Positions 20,165 to 30,234 of a DNA stretch of 64,000 bases are shown here, in pieces (positions within the stretch are counted from its first letter, which is position 1; each line of letters starts with the position of its first letter). The stretch is taken from positions 1,054,001 to 1,118,000 of the forward strand of contig PCDM01000002.1 of NCBI GenBank assembly GCA_002778215.1, written 5' to 3'. Made by a program: the position numbers and the translations under genes. This DNA comes from Esteya vermicola. Its lineage: Eukaryota; Ascomycota; Sordariomycetes; Ophiostomatales; Ophiostomataceae. A model generated the notes under the pieces. The model saw nothing but the letters and a program-made list of their open reading frames with translations, was not told where the DNA came from and searched no databases.

Positions 20165-21484
20165 TTATGTCGCTGCTGCTGCGACCTGCCGCACGTGACC
20201 CGGGAGGTCGTAGCCGCAGACCTCCTCGATGGTCAGCTTGCCGGGCCGTTCCAGACCGGTGCTCCAGCCGATGCGCTCGTTGAGGTCTGTCCGCGCCTTG
20301 GCGCTCGCCGCCTGCACGCGCGTGGCCCGCGGCTTGCGCACGGCCTCGTAGAGCCGCAGCGCCTTGGCGACGTCGCCGTCAAAGTGCTCAGGCCCGAGCA
20401 CGCGGCCCAGCACGGCGGCGTCCTCGATGGCCTGGCAGAAGCCCTGGCTCTGGTCGGGCAGCATAGGGTGAGCGGCGTCGCCGAGCAGGGCCACGCGGCC
20501 GCGAGACCAGTGCGGGTAGGCCTCGTGCACGTAGAGGCGCCACATCTTGATGTCGTCGGCGATCTGGAAGAGCCGGCGCAGGCGGGGGTCGAGGGCGGGA
20601 AAGGTGGCGCACAGCTCGTCGGGGGTGGCACTGATGTTCCAGCCGTCGGCGTCGAGGCCGTTGCGTGCCGCCGGGTAGAAGCAGTAGCAGCTGACGACGT
20701 CGCCGCCGTGGCAGGGGGACAGGACGATCTTGTCGATGCCGAAGCCGCCCCAGAACTGGATGGCGGCGTCGCCGGCGACGAGGCCCTCGAGGCCGGCGGC
20801 GCGCAGCTTGTCGACGGTGACGATGCAGCGGTAGCAGCAGGATTCGGAGGGTGCGAAGACGGGCGTGACGCCGAGCGCCCGGCGCATCTGCGAGCGGATG
20901 CCGTCGGCGGCCACCAGCACATCGTGGGTGGCGGCGACGCCGTTTTCGAAGCGAACCGTGCCGGCCTCGGCGTCCAGGTCGACGGCCTTGTGGTTGGTCC
21001 GCAGCTGGACGGGCACGCCGCTGCCGGCCTCCTGCTGGACGGTATCGAGAAGGACGCGGTGCATGTCGATGCGGTGGAAGTTGTAGTAGTCCTGGGGTGT
21101 TAGATGCGAGAAGGAAGAAGGAACAAAAAAAGAAGGAAAGAAGGAAAGGAGGAAAGAAGGAAAGAAAAAAAGACTAACCGACCCAAACTTGGCCTTGTAG
21201 TCGCCGAGGCCATACCGGTTGACCACCTCACCCGTCTCCCAGTCGTGCATGATGAGGTCCCGCAGTACGACCGGCTTGACGGCCGCCATGTCGATGCCCC
21301 ATTGCAGCAGCCAGCGCGAGCCGTTGGAGGCGACAGACAGCGACGCGCCCACCTCGCCGGCGAAGTCGTAGCGCTCGTAGACGGTGACCTTGTGGCCGGC
21401 CCGGCGGAGCGAGAGTGCTGCCGTCAGGCCGCCGAGGCCGGAGCCGATGATGCCAATGTCGAGCTGCTCTGGAGAGTCAGTCAT
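20165..21484 (-). CDS. FAD-dependent monooxygenase (salicylate hydroxylase-like)
   Basis: Two exons, 21484-21179 and 21091-20165. The 87-base intron keeps the frame open, so an unspliced reading would wrongly insert a Phe/Ser-rich segment. Spliced product 410 aa. Class A flavoprotein hydroxylase features: Rossmann GxGxxG in IGIIGSGLGGLTAAL, the DG motif in VLVAADGIRSQMRR and the second FAD/GD motif in RVALLGDAAHPMLPDQSQG. It probably hydroxylates, or oxidatively decarboxylates, an aromatic or cyclic substrate with NAD(P)H and O2 in the cytosol. The intron is strikingly purine-rich on the plus strand. It lies at the left edge of a putative metabolic cluster (20.2-33.7 kb) and probably acts with the second FAD monooxygenase. 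Confidence 0.85.
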   Translation of the reverse strand: MTDSPEQLDIGIIGSGLGGLTAALSLRRAGHKVTVYERYDFAGEVGASLSVASNGSRWLLQWGIDMAAVKPVVLRDLIMHDWETGEVVNRYGLGDYKAKFGSVSLFFFPSFLLSFFPSFFVPSSFSHLTPQDYYNFHRIDMHRVLLDTVQQEAGSGVPVQLRTNHKAVDLDAEAGTVRFENGVAATHDVLVAADGIRSQMRRALGVTPVFAPSESCCYRCIVTVDKLRAAGLEGLVAGDAAIQFWGGFGIDKIVLSPCHGGDVVSCYCFYPAARNGLDADGWNISATPDELCATFPALDPRLRRLFQIADDIKMWRLYVHEAYPHWSRGRVALLGDAAHPMLPDQSQGFCQAIEDAAVLGRVLGPEHFDGDVAKALRLYEAVRKPRATRVQAASAKARTDLNERIGWSTGLERPGKLTIEEVCGYDLPGHVRQVAAAAT

Positions 21485-21879
21485 GGCGAGTCGAGGCGTG
21501 AGTCGAGGTGTAAAGTGTGAATCGAGGTGTCAATCTGTGTGCGGTCGAGGCGATGGGCGGCACGCAAGTCTGTGTACCTGCGCCTGATATAACCACAAGA
21601 GGGCTAGGAACCAGTCCGTGTAAGTCCATATCACGCTAGGTCGGATACGTCCTTATCAGAGGTGTTGGCGACGGGAAAAAAAAAGCCTAGCAACGAAAAG
21701 GGAACAAGTATCGGCAGAGAGAGAGAGAGAGATAGGATTGTAGCAACCAATGACAATGCGTCTATTCACATGCAGATACTGTGGTTGGTTCCACTCGTGC
21801 TGGACGTTACGGCTCTTGTCGGATTTTATGTAGATGCCATCTCTAGATGTCATCCATGACGACCATCTACAAGGTCTAG
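21485..21879. other. Intergenic region left of the SDR gene
   Basis: Promoter side of the FAD monooxygenase gene and 3' side of the SDR gene. A short GA dinucleotide run lies near 21715-21732. No gene is seen. Confidence 0.5.
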
Positions 21880-22979
21880 CTACATCGATTGCTTGCCCTC
21901 CACGGCCTCGAGCTGCCGTAGCAGATCCACGACCTCATCGACCAGCTTCCGCTGCAATGGGACCCCCAAAATCCTGACGGCTTTGGAGCTGTCTGACGTG
22001 TACACCTTGCCGGCCAGACGCTCGCCCGGTCTGCCTATGGGCACGCGCTTTTTGAACGCGGCCGACAGGCGGTCCGACGCGTGGATGATGTCGGCAATCT
22101 CCTGTGTGTCGTAGTTGCCGTTGACGACGAGGAAGCGCTCGTTGGCCGCTTGAGGGGTCTCGAGGGCCGCTATGTGCGCGTCGGCTAGCTCGGTCACCGA
22201 TGTCCAAACTGCTGGTTAGATACGGAGTCGTGGAAAGAAAAAAAAACAAAAGAAAATAATGGAAACATACGTGGAGCCTTGGTGTCCGGCACCGCGGCGG
22301 CGTCTACGAGGCCCCAGACAATCTGGTTGCTGGCGTTGAGGTGGGCGAGGGACGGCAGCGTGCCCGCCCAGACGGGACCAAAGACCATGCCGGGACACAG
22401 CGTGACCAGATCCCAGGCCGGCTTCTCCCTGTCGACAAACGCCCACGCCGCCGCCTCGGCCAGCTTCTTGCTGGCTCGGTAGGCCACGGGCGCCGCCGGC
22501 GCATCCTTTCCATCCTCGTACGTCAGCGGCGACCAGTCCGCCTCCGTGTAGACACGTCCGGGCGCGAGGCCGGCGGCGGCGTCGTAGACCGCCGCGAAGC
22601 TGCTGGTGAGGACGACTCGACGGACGGTCGAGGCCGCCGGGGACCGCGATGCCGCGCGGCAGATGGCCTCGCTACCGCGGATGCTGGGCAGCAGCATGTC
22701 CCGCTCAAAGTCGTCGCAGGTGTAGACAAAGGGCGAGGCGAGGTGCAGCACACCGTCGCAGCCGGCCATGGCGTGGTTAAAGGCGTCGGCGGCCGTGATA
22801 TCGGGCACGAGGGCGGCCGTCAGCTGCGGGTGGTGCTTGTGGGCCTGTAAGAGGGCCTGGGCCTTGTTGGCATCGCGAACCGTGCCGACGACGGTATAGC
22901 CGCGAGCTAGGAGCGCCGCAACGCAGTAGGCGGCAATGAAACCGTTGGCGCCGGTGACTAGAATACGACCGCGAGACAT
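21880..22979 (-). CDS. Extended SDR reductase (dihydroflavonol reductase/aldehyde reductase-like)
   Basis: Two exons, 22979-22271 and about 22208-21880, with an intron of about 60 bases (donor GTATGT; the acceptor is one of two adjacent CAG sites, changing one residue). About 345 aa. NAD(P)-binding VTGANGFIAAYCVAALL at the N-terminus, LHLASPFV, VVLTSSFAAVYD (catalytic Ser region), and the YxxxK catalytic pair in YRASKKLAE, then LCPGMVFGP. This is the NADPH-dependent ketone/aldehyde reductase group that includes dihydroflavonol-4-reductase-like and methylglyoxal/ketoreductase enzymes. An ATG nine bases earlier (22988) is an alternative start. It probably reduces a carbonyl intermediate in the same pathway as the neighbouring monooxygenases. 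Confidence 0.85.
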
Positions 22980-23460
22980 GACGAGCAAGGGAGGGGGGGC
23001 AAATGCTGTGAATAGAGGTTTCGGGAGAGCTGTGATTTGGTATCTTGAAAGGCGTCGTCAGCCATTGCGGTATCTCTTGTGATTCTACACGATAAACAAT
23101 GTCTTTTTTTTTCTTTTGCTTTTCTTTCTTTTTTTCTTCTTTTTTCCCTATGGCTTCGCTAGTAACACGACTAGGTGGAGCTATGCCGTCGCCAGAAATG
23201 TTACGACGGGATATCCCTACGCTGGGGCACACTAGTGCATTCGTTAGTGCATGCATTAGCGCATTCACTAGTGGTGGCACCGTATCACGGCGGTCTTCGT
23301 CCACTAACACGTATTGGCTTAATAATACACTGCCGACAGGCATGAAGAAGCAACGGCTCCAACAGAACAGAAACACAACAGAAACAGAGACAGAACAGAA
23401 ATCGCCGTGCACTTTCGAGCATCTCAAAAGGTAGCGACACAGAGTCTCGCAAAAACAGCC
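22980..23460. other. Divergent promoter region of SDR and hydrolase genes
   Basis: Shared upstream region of about 480 bases. It contains a T-rich tract (about 23099-23147) and an imperfect palindrome of about 44 bases around 23229-23272, with CACTAGTG ends and a GCATGC centre. That palindrome is a candidate regulator-binding site for two divergently transcribed cluster genes. No coding content. Confidence 0.5.
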
Positions 23461-24576
23461 ATGACCACTGCCGGTGTGGGCCACGAGGCCCTCAACCCTA
23501 TCGAGCCGACGCTGCTGCCGCGCCTCGAGCCCAAGTTTGTCGAGCTCTACAACCAGCACGTCGCCCACACGCCCAACCGGCCCATCGACCTGGCCGTCCT
23601 GCGCAAGGTCTACTCGCGGCTCTACGGCTACGGCACGGCCCCGGCGCCGGACTGCGGTCGCGAGTACGAGGTGGACATGGCGGGCTGGGACAAGTATCCG
23701 CAGTCGATCCGGATCCGGATCTACGAGCCGGCCGGGCCGAAGCCGGAGGCAGGATGGCCCGTGCATTTGGACTTTCACGGCGGCGGTGAGTGAGCGCATT
23801 CGATAGACTGGGACGACAGAGCGAAAGCTAATCCTCTAGGTTGGGGACTCGGCGACCTGGAGACAGAGGCGCACATCTGCCGGCACATCTGCGTCAAGGC
23901 CGACGTCGTGGTCGTCGACGTCGACTACCGGCTCGTGCCCGAGTTTCCGTTTCCGACGGGGCTCTACGACTGCTTCGCCGCCCTCGAGCAGGTCGTGGCC
24001 CGCCACGCCGAGTTTGCCGTCGACTCGTCCACGGTGACCCTCGGCGGCGTCTCGGCCGGTGCCAACATTGCCCTCGCCGTCAACCACCTGGCGCGCGACC
24101 GCCGGCCGGAGCCCATCCCCATCAAGGCCGTCATTGTGGGCACGCCGACCATTGCCGACATCAGCCGGTACGCCACGCCGGACGAGGCGCCATACCCGTC
24201 GCTGCGTGAGATGGCCAAGGCGCCGCTGCTCAACTGGGCGCGGCTCAAGTGGTTCGACGCGCTCAAGTGGGACTCGGTGCGGGATGCGGGCCAGCGTGCC
24301 GACGCGGCGTGGTGCCGCGACCTGATGGACGTGGCCGACTGTGCGGGCCTGGCCGACCTCACCGTAGTCATGACGGCCGAGTGCGACCCGCTGCGGGACG
24401 AGGGCGAGGCGTACGCGCGCAAGATCGAGGCGGCCGGCAACCGGGTGGTGGTCAAGCGGTTCGCTGGGGTGCCGCACCCGTTCCAGCACATGGACGCTGT
24501 GCTGCCCCAGGCCCAAGAGTTCATCGCGGACACAATTGGGTATATCAAGGCAGCGAGGCTAGGAGAGTCCCCATAG
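23461..24576 (+). CDS. Alpha/beta hydrolase, HSL-type esterase
   Basis: Two exons, 23461-23785 and 23840-24576 (donor GTGAGT, acceptor CTCTAG), giving 353 aa. The intron splits the oxyanion motif: HLDFHGGG joins WGLGDLETEAH. Hormone-sensitive-lipase family features: the HGGG oxyanion hole, VVVVDVDYRLVPEFPFP, nucleophile elbow LGGVSAGANIALAV (Ser in GVSAG), candidate Asp in MTAECDPLRDEGEAYA and His in GVPHPFQHM. No signal peptide, so a cytosolic esterase or lactonase is likely. It sits divergent to the SDR gene and tail to tail with the second FAD monooxygenase, which suggests ester or lactone hydrolysis within the same pathway. The substrate cannot be told. Confidence 0.87.
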
Positions 24577-24678
24577 GGTAGTCTAGGAGAAGAGATGAAA
24601 GTGGCAAGAACTCAAATCGGTGATTCTATCACGAAAACTAGCTTATGGAGAGAAAGTGAGAAAAAAAAAATGTACAAT

Positions 24679-25941
24679 TTAGGCCTCATCCGGCTCGACC
24701 ACCTTGGCCCGCTTGCTCACCAGCGGGCTATCCGGCTTGAGGTTTCGCAGGTCGTGGGCGTCGAGACAGGCCTGCCGGCTGAGCAGCACGGCCGCATGCG
24801 TCCGCTCGATGAGGTCTTTCTCGTAGGCGTCGACGACGGCCCGGATGCGGCCGCAGCCACTGCCGCTCGTGTCCTCGGTCCAGCACGCCTTCTCGGCGGC
24901 CAGCAGCTCCGCCAGCCGCGCCGCGTCCGTGATGCCGTGGTTCATGGCCTCGCCCCGGTACATGGTCATGGCGTGGGCGGCGTCGCCGGCCAGCGTGACG
25001 CGGCCGCGGCAGTTGTCCCACGCACGGGTCGGCCAGTCCTGCAGCCGGATCTCGAGCACCTCGGTGCCCTCGGGGATGTCCTCCACGGCACGGCGCAGGC
25101 GAGTCTCCAGCGGCTGCGCCAGTGCCTTCATCTTGGCTAGGCGCGCGGCCGACGAAGCGGGCACCTCATCCTGTGGCCCGGCCGCCTTCCATGACATGTT
25201 GAGCTGGCCTTCGTAGTATTCTTCTTCTTCTGCGCCACGGCTGCCGTTCACCTGCGGCGTCGACAGCATCGAGTACCACAGATACGTGCCCGTCTCGGCG
25301 TGCGCGCCCTGGAAGAGGAGTGGGTCGATGGCGCGCAGGGGCGCCACCTGCTCGGCCGTCAGGCGCATGGTGACGCCCATGAACCGGACAGGCAGCTGGT
25401 AGAGGGCGGCGGCGGCCAGATCGTCGTCCTGCGCAAACAGGCGCCGCCGCGTGCGGCTGCCGCTGCCGTCGGCGCCCACGGCCAAGATGCCCTCGGCGCG
25501 CGTGCCGTCGTCAAAGTGCACCGTCACCCCGCCGCTGCCGTCCTCGGCGGTCTCAAAATGCGAAAAGGACTGGCCCCAGTGCACATCGAGGCCCGTCGTC
25601 AGCAGCACTCGCAGCTTCCGGCGGTCGATGCGCAGGCGCCGGCTCGGCGGGATGGCATAGACCGGCTCGGCCGTGGCCAGGTCGAGAAAGAGAAAGCGCC
25701 CCGTGTCGCGGACGCCCTGCTCGGGGTCGACCTGGATGTCCACCAGCCGGGCATACAGCTCCGGCGGCAGGCAGGCCTCGAACGCAGGCAGGGCCCAGTG
25801 CACGGTGACGCCCCAGCCGCCGCCCGACACGTCGGGGCTCGCGTCCCGCTCGTAGACGGCAAAAGGAATGCCGGCCTTTTTGAGGGCCTGGGCCAGGGTG
25901 AGGCCGACGATGCCGCCGCCGAGGATGAGCACGGGAAGCAT
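24679..25941 (-). CDS. FAD-dependent monooxygenase (PHBH-fold)
   Basis: Single exon, 420 aa, ATG at 25941. Dinucleotide-binding LILGGGIVGLTLAQAL at the extreme N-terminus followed by FAVYERD, the DG motif in ILAVGADGSGSRTRRRL, and the GD motif in RVTLAGDAAHAMTMYRGEAMNHG. Class A flavin hydroxylase. Unlike the other monooxygenase here it needs no intron, and its middle domain differs, so the two are not a recent duplication. Its upstream region contains one copy of a 200-bp direct repeat whose other copy is the promoter of the Zn2Cys6 regulator, suggesting the two genes once shared a bidirectional promoter. Confidence 0.87.
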   Translation of the reverse strand: MLPVLILGGGIVGLTLAQALKKAGIPFAVYERDASPDVSGGGWGVTVHWALPAFEACLPPELYARLVDIQVDPEQGVRDTGRFLFLDLATAEPVYAIPPSRRLRIDRRKLRVLLTTGLDVHWGQSFSHFETAEDGSGGVTVHFDDGTRAEGILAVGADGSGSRTRRRLFAQDDDLAAAALYQLPVRFMGVTMRLTAEQVAPLRAIDPLLFQGAHAETGTYLWYSMLSTPQVNGSRGAEEEEYYEGQLNMSWKAAGPQDEVPASSAARLAKMKALAQPLETRLRRAVEDIPEGTEVLEIRLQDWPTRAWDNCRGRVTLAGDAAHAMTMYRGEAMNHGITDAARLAELLAAEKACWTEDTSGSGCGRIRAVVDAYEKDLIERTHAAVLLSRQACLDAHDLRNLKPDSPLVSKRAKVVEPDEA

Positions 25942-26043
25942 GATAGGAGGAGATGGGTTGTGTTTTGGCAGAAAAAAGATATCAAAAAGATGGAAGAAGC
26001 CAACAGACTAAACAAGAGATGCAGCTCATGCAATAAGCACAAT

Positions 26044-26262
26044 GGCCATATTCCCATGTGATCGACTTATACCCTCCAAGGACGGTTAGCCGGCCCGCTA
26101 GTGCATAGAAGAAGTATGCTAGCAAGGAGATAAGAAATTCCGTGGCAAGTCTTATGGGTGGGGAACGTTGGGTGTGATAAGATATGACGTGCGTCCTTTG
26201 CCTTTTATTCCGTCGTAAGACAAGACGCATTATGAGAGTTAGTATGACAGGAAACTACTGCT
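26044..26262 (+). repeat. Direct repeat copy A, upstream of the FAD monooxygenase
   Basis: About 200 bases clearly homologous to 27971-28164 in the same orientation. Shared blocks include CTTATACCCTCCAAGGACGG, GATAAGATATGA, GCCTTTTAT and GAAACTACTGCT. Identity is high but with several indels, so the duplication is not very recent. It begins about 100 bases before the start codon of the minus-strand FAD monooxygenase and is therefore probably promoter sequence. Confidence 0.8.
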
Positions 26263-26264
26263 CA

Positions 26265-26322
26265 CGGTACATATCATGTGCTTCTCTACGTCGTCTTACT
26301 AGCCCCTACTCGTATACCGACA
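26265..26322 (+). repeat. Fragment of the 303-bp LTR-like repeat
   Basis: Matches the 3' end of the repeat at 15688-15990, ending CTCGTATACCGACA. It abuts repeat copy A on the left and ends about 10 bases before the stop codon of the kinase-like gene. Confidence 0.65.
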
Positions 26323-26332
26323 CAAAAGTTAC

Positions 26333-27316
26333 TTAGTAGAGAGCTACAAAATTCGGATTGTTTTCACCAACCTCTTCTCGGAGGGCGTCTAGGACCGCTT
26401 GTGCGGTTGGATACTCGCTCTTCCAGCACTTGGATATAACGTTGCCGAGAGGAAGGCTAGAGACATCGGGGTAGATACCCTCTTTCATCATCTCATATGC
26501 CTTGCCTTCCCCTAACCTCTGCTCTATCTCCGCCCTTTCCTCTTCCCAGTGCGGAGCTGTGGATGTAATAAGTTCATAGAAAACTGAACCAAGTGCGTGC
26601 AGTTCACCCTGTATAGTGCCAAACAGCTCTCTGTCCGGGTGACGAAAGCCCGACTGTGCCCATACAACAGGCTTTTTACCATCAACTCCAGATCCGGCAA
26701 AGTCACAGAGGCACAAGGTACGGTCCTCTCGAAGTAATATGTTGCGAGTGCCAAAGTCGCCTTGGATAACACCTTTGCTGTGGATATATACCACGGCCTC
26801 AGCCGCTTCGTAACACCAGCGTATACGCTCGGGCAATGTGACCTGTTTTCCGTCTTCAGTATCTCGAAGATACTCTCGGACGGTGCCATACTTTGCTCGC
26901 TCAAGAATCAGGCGTGCGCCACGCTCGTGCGGCACTAGACGGATATAACGCACAATATGCCGGAGACCTTCCCCGCCGTCTTTGCCGTCGGCCCCTAGAC
27001 GAAGAAGAATTCGTCGCTCCTCCCTTAGAGACTCTATGTGCTCCATATCTACAAACGGCACCTTGGCCACGATCGTCGGGTCGTTTTCAAAGCAATAAAC
27101 CCCGCCGGTACTCCCATGACCGACCGGTTTGCCGCCGCTTGGAGTGAACATGAAGCTCGTACCCGGCTTTACACCTCCAGGAGTTTTCAAGTTCAATGTG
27201 ACCTTGTCTGCAGCTTCGGATTCCGTCTCAGACAGAGCTTCGGTCTCAATATCAGGATTTACAGGCCTAGGCATGGTCGTGTTTGAAGCCTTTGGGTTAA
27301 CTGCTGTGTCTGCCAT
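26333..27316 (-). CDS. Protein kinase-like gene inserted in the cluster
   Basis: Single exon, 327 aa. After a Thr/Ser/Glu-rich leader there is a glycine-rich loop GHGSTGGV, then TIVAKVPFVDM (candidate Lys), EERRILLRLG, an LILERAKYGTVREYL hinge, catalytic loop VIQGDFGTRNILL (HRD replaced by QGD; Asp and Asn kept), CDFAGSG (DFA for DFG) and HALGSVFYELIT. It belongs to the divergent fungal kinase-like group and catalysis is uncertain. It has no obvious metabolic role. It is bracketed by repeat copy A plus an LTR fragment on one side and repeat copy B on the other, and its codon use is less GC-biased than the cluster genes. It probably entered the cluster as an insertion. Confidence 0.8.
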   Translation of the reverse strand: MADTAVNPKASNTTMPRPVNPDIETEALSETESEAADKVTLNLKTPGGVKPGTSFMFTPSGGKPVGHGSTGGVYCFENDPTIVAKVPFVDMEHIESLREERRILLRLGADGKDGGEGLRHIVRYIRLVPHERGARLILERAKYGTVREYLRDTEDGKQVTLPERIRWCYEAAEAVVYIHSKGVIQGDFGTRNILLREDRTLCLCDFAGSGVDGKKPVVWAQSGFRHPDRELFGTIQGELHALGSVFYELITSTAPHWEEERAEIEQRLGEGKAYEMMKEGIYPDVSSLPLGNVISKCWKSEYPTAQAVLDALREEVGENNPNFVALY

Positions 27317-27970
27317 TTTTTTGTGGTAGAAGAAGAGAATCGACAGGAGCCAAGAGAAAGAAGGTAGGAAGGGTGTCTAAGAAGAAGAGAAAACAAGATT
27401 ATACTTTGTAAGTACAACAGGAAAAACGCTAGCTAGGAAGCCAGAAAAAATTAAAGAGAAGAAAGCAGAAGAGACAGCTATGGAGAAGGATTAAATAGGC
27501 AGCAGCTTCTCTGAAACAGATCACGTGAATACGCTCTAATATCCACGTGACTAGACGCAGGGTGGAGGCAGGTGACGAAGGCTAGACGCGGCATGGATCT
27601 CTGGGTTCCATGTATGGGGCCGACTCTTCTGCTGGCTAGGCTTTTCTCTCTTTTGCTTTGCGCAGAAATGACGGATTACGACAAGGGCTTCTGTTGAATC
27701 TCCATCCTAACATTGAAAGTAATTATCAACAAAAACCTAATAATCCAGAGGTCTTGTATCTTTGTGGCATTGACTTTGTCCAAAGCTGTATCAATGTTTT
27801 TCATATCTCTTGGTGCCGTTCCAAGGACATTTAGTATCTCCAAGGGTAGTGGTGTTTAATTAAATGCCTAGAATGAGCAAATGAGAGACTTCTTTTGTGC
27901 CTTTACAGATGTGCCATAAAATGGATGCATCTCAAACGAATTCTCTCGGTCTAGACTTTCACAAGCATAA
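27317..27970. other. Upstream region of the kinase-like gene
   Basis: AT-rich sequence with purine-rich stretches near 27330-27480. No open frame with recognisable similarity. It forms the right part of the segment lying between the two direct-repeat copies. Confidence 0.5.
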
Positions 27971-28164
27971 TTGCCATATTCCTATATGCATCCACTTATA
28001 CCCTCCAAGGACGGTTAGCCGTCCAGCTAGTGCTAGCATGCGCAAGAAGGAGAGATAAGAATGTGGGGGAGGTAGGGGGTGATAAGATATGAAGTGCGTC
28101 TTTGCCTTTTATCCCGTCGTAAGAGCAGCAGTTTATGAGAGTTATCAGGACAGAAACTACTGCT
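27971..28164 (+). repeat. Direct repeat copy B, upstream of the Zn2Cys6 regulator
   Basis: Homologous to 26044-26262 in the same orientation; ends 32 bases before the regulator's ATG at 28197. It must include part of that gene's promoter or leader. Confidence 0.8.
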
Positions 28165-28196
28165 GTCTCCTTCCGTGGCCCCCATTGACCGTCCTC

Positions 28197-30090
28197 ATGG
28201 GTCGCGCCAGGACCGCCTGTCGAACATGTGCGGCTATCAAGACGGTGTGCTCCAGAGAGACCCCCTGCGCACGCTGCCGACGGCTTTCGCTGGCCTGCAG
28301 CCTCCTCGACTCCCCTGCCGCCCTCTCTGCTCTCTCTGCCCTCTCCGTGGCCCACACGGTCCCTGGGCCGCCTGCGGCCAGATCCCGTGTTCGCTCGTCC
28401 CGGTCTTCACACGGCTGTGCCGCTTGTCGACGGCGACGGAAAAAGTGTGACGAGAAACGCCCGACCTGCGGCGACTGTCGTCGTCTCGGGCTCGCCTGTC
28501 GGCCACGAGGCCATGACGCACATGACCATGACCATGACCAGACGGAGACGGAGATGGCCAAGACGCCCAGTCTGCCGGAGGATGCCGAACCATCTGAGCC
28601 GGCCCACGTGATCTCGACGGCGACCGCCTCGCTCGACTGGGTGGCCGTCATCGCCGAAGAGCGGCTGTCCGAATCGGCCAAGGTGGCCCGGCTGCTGGGC
28701 ACGCTCGCCCACAGCAGCGCCCTCGACGTGCTGCCCGAGGCCCGCGCCAGCGACTGTGAGCCGCCCGACCTGCGCACGCAGGCCGTGCTGCTGCCGTCCA
28801 ACGCGCTCAGCAACCGCGCCGGCATCACACCCGACCGCCTGGCAAGCTGGACCGTCGGCGAGCGCCACCTGCTCAACCACTTCTTACAGTCCGTCGCCCG
28901 CGCCCTCGTCATGGTGCGCAGCGACGCCGACAACCCGTTTCTGCGCAGCGTGGTGCCCCTCGCCCTGGCCAGCGACGGCGACGGGCTCGTCCGCCACGCG
29001 CTGGCCGCCCTGTCGGCCTGCCACCTCGCCCAGGTCTACCCAGACTTTGAGAGGAACCTGCTCGTCCACCGCAGCCGGGCCCTCGAGGCGCTCCAGGCCG
29101 ACATTGACCGCGGCGAGGCCACCATCGCGGCCCTCACAGCGACGCTCCTGCTGTGTCTGACCGAGGTAATTTTGACCACTCCTCAGATCCCGGTGATCGT
29201 GCATCGACTTGCTAACCATGGCTAAATGACAGATCTGCGAAGGCTCCTCCCGCAAATGGCTGCTCTATCTCTACGGCGCCCGAGCCCTGCTGACCTCGCT
29301 GGTGCCTCTGGACGGCGACGACATGGACAGGGCCGCCCAACCCGAGCTCGCCTTCCTGGCCGACCTCTACGACTACCTCGCCTGCATCGCCTCCTGCTCG
29401 TCACCGCATGTCTTTGCTCCTCTTCCTGTCTCGCTCTCCTTTTCCTCCTCGTCCTCGTCCTCCGCCTCAACCAGCCCCATCATCCATCCCCTCTTTGGCG
29501 TGGCGGCGCCACTCTACGGCTACCTCGCACGCACCAACCGTCTAGCGGCCCTCCAGGATGCCGGCACCATCGCCCCGGCTGCCTTTCGCCGAGAAGCGCG
29601 TGCCATAGACCTCGACCTACAGAGCTGGCACCCTCCCGAAGAGGACGCCGACGCCGACGCCGATGCGGCGCCCGACATGCTGGAAGCCCGCGCCGCCGCC
29701 TTCGCTGTCCAGTGGGCGGCCATCCTGCGCCTGCGCCAGGTGGCCCCGATCGAGTCGCCGCTGCCGCCCTCCTGCTCGTCGGCCTCTCCCTCGTCCCTCC
29801 AGGGCCCCGCCGACCACATCCTGTCGGCACTATCGCTTATCCGCCCCGGCTCCCACACCCAGGCCCACATGCTCCTCCCCCTCTTCATGGCCGGTGTGGG
29901 CAGCGTCTCCAAGGCGAGCCGCCTCACGGTCGAGCACCGCATCAGCATCATCCAGCGGACCGTCGGACTGGGCAACATCGGCTGTGCCCACCGCCTGTTG
30001 AACGAGCTGTGGCGGCGTAGAAACAGCGGGGACATGGTGGCATGGGAGGCCCTGGCCAAGGACGTCTGTCCGGGTCTAGTTTTGTTCTGA
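28197..30090 (+). CDS. Zn2Cys6 transcription factor with two zinc clusters
   Basis: Two exons, 28197-29165 and 29233-30090 (donor GTAATT, acceptor GACAG), giving 608 aa. Two complete six-Cys clusters are visible: cluster 1 at residues 8-34 (C-x2-C-x6-C-x5-C-x2-C-x6-C) and cluster 2 at 74-101 with the same spacing and a strongly basic loop (RRRRKK). Cluster 1 lacks the basic run between its second and third Cys, so it may be structural or may bind different half-sites. The remainder resembles the fungal regulator middle region (Fungal_trans_2 type), with long Ser and Asp/Ala stretches. It is nuclear and is the likely activator of the surrounding metabolic cluster, since it lies between the second monooxygenase and the dioxygenase/transporter pair. 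Confidence 0.85.
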
Positions 30091-30234
30091 GGAAAGAAGA
30101 AAAAAGAAAAAGAAAAGCCGTGACTCTAAGGCATTTCATTGAATGTTTACGTGATGTTGACGGTTGGTGGCTACTGTATGATGTATGATTCTATCTACTT
30201 GCCAAATGATTAATGAAATTCATACACATGTCTC

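Noticed and set aside
20195..21103. 302-codon frame antisense to the first FAD monooxygenase
   Set aside because: Shadow of a gene with unmistakable FAD-binding motifs on the other strand.
21092..21178. Phe/Ser-rich segment within the first FAD monooxygenase read as protein
   Set aside because: It is an 87-base in-frame intron with GTTAGT donor and CCCCAG acceptor; removing it restores the family sequence.
26524..26904. 126-codon minus-strand frame within the kinase-like gene
   Set aside because: Alternative frame of the kinase-like gene without motifs of its own.
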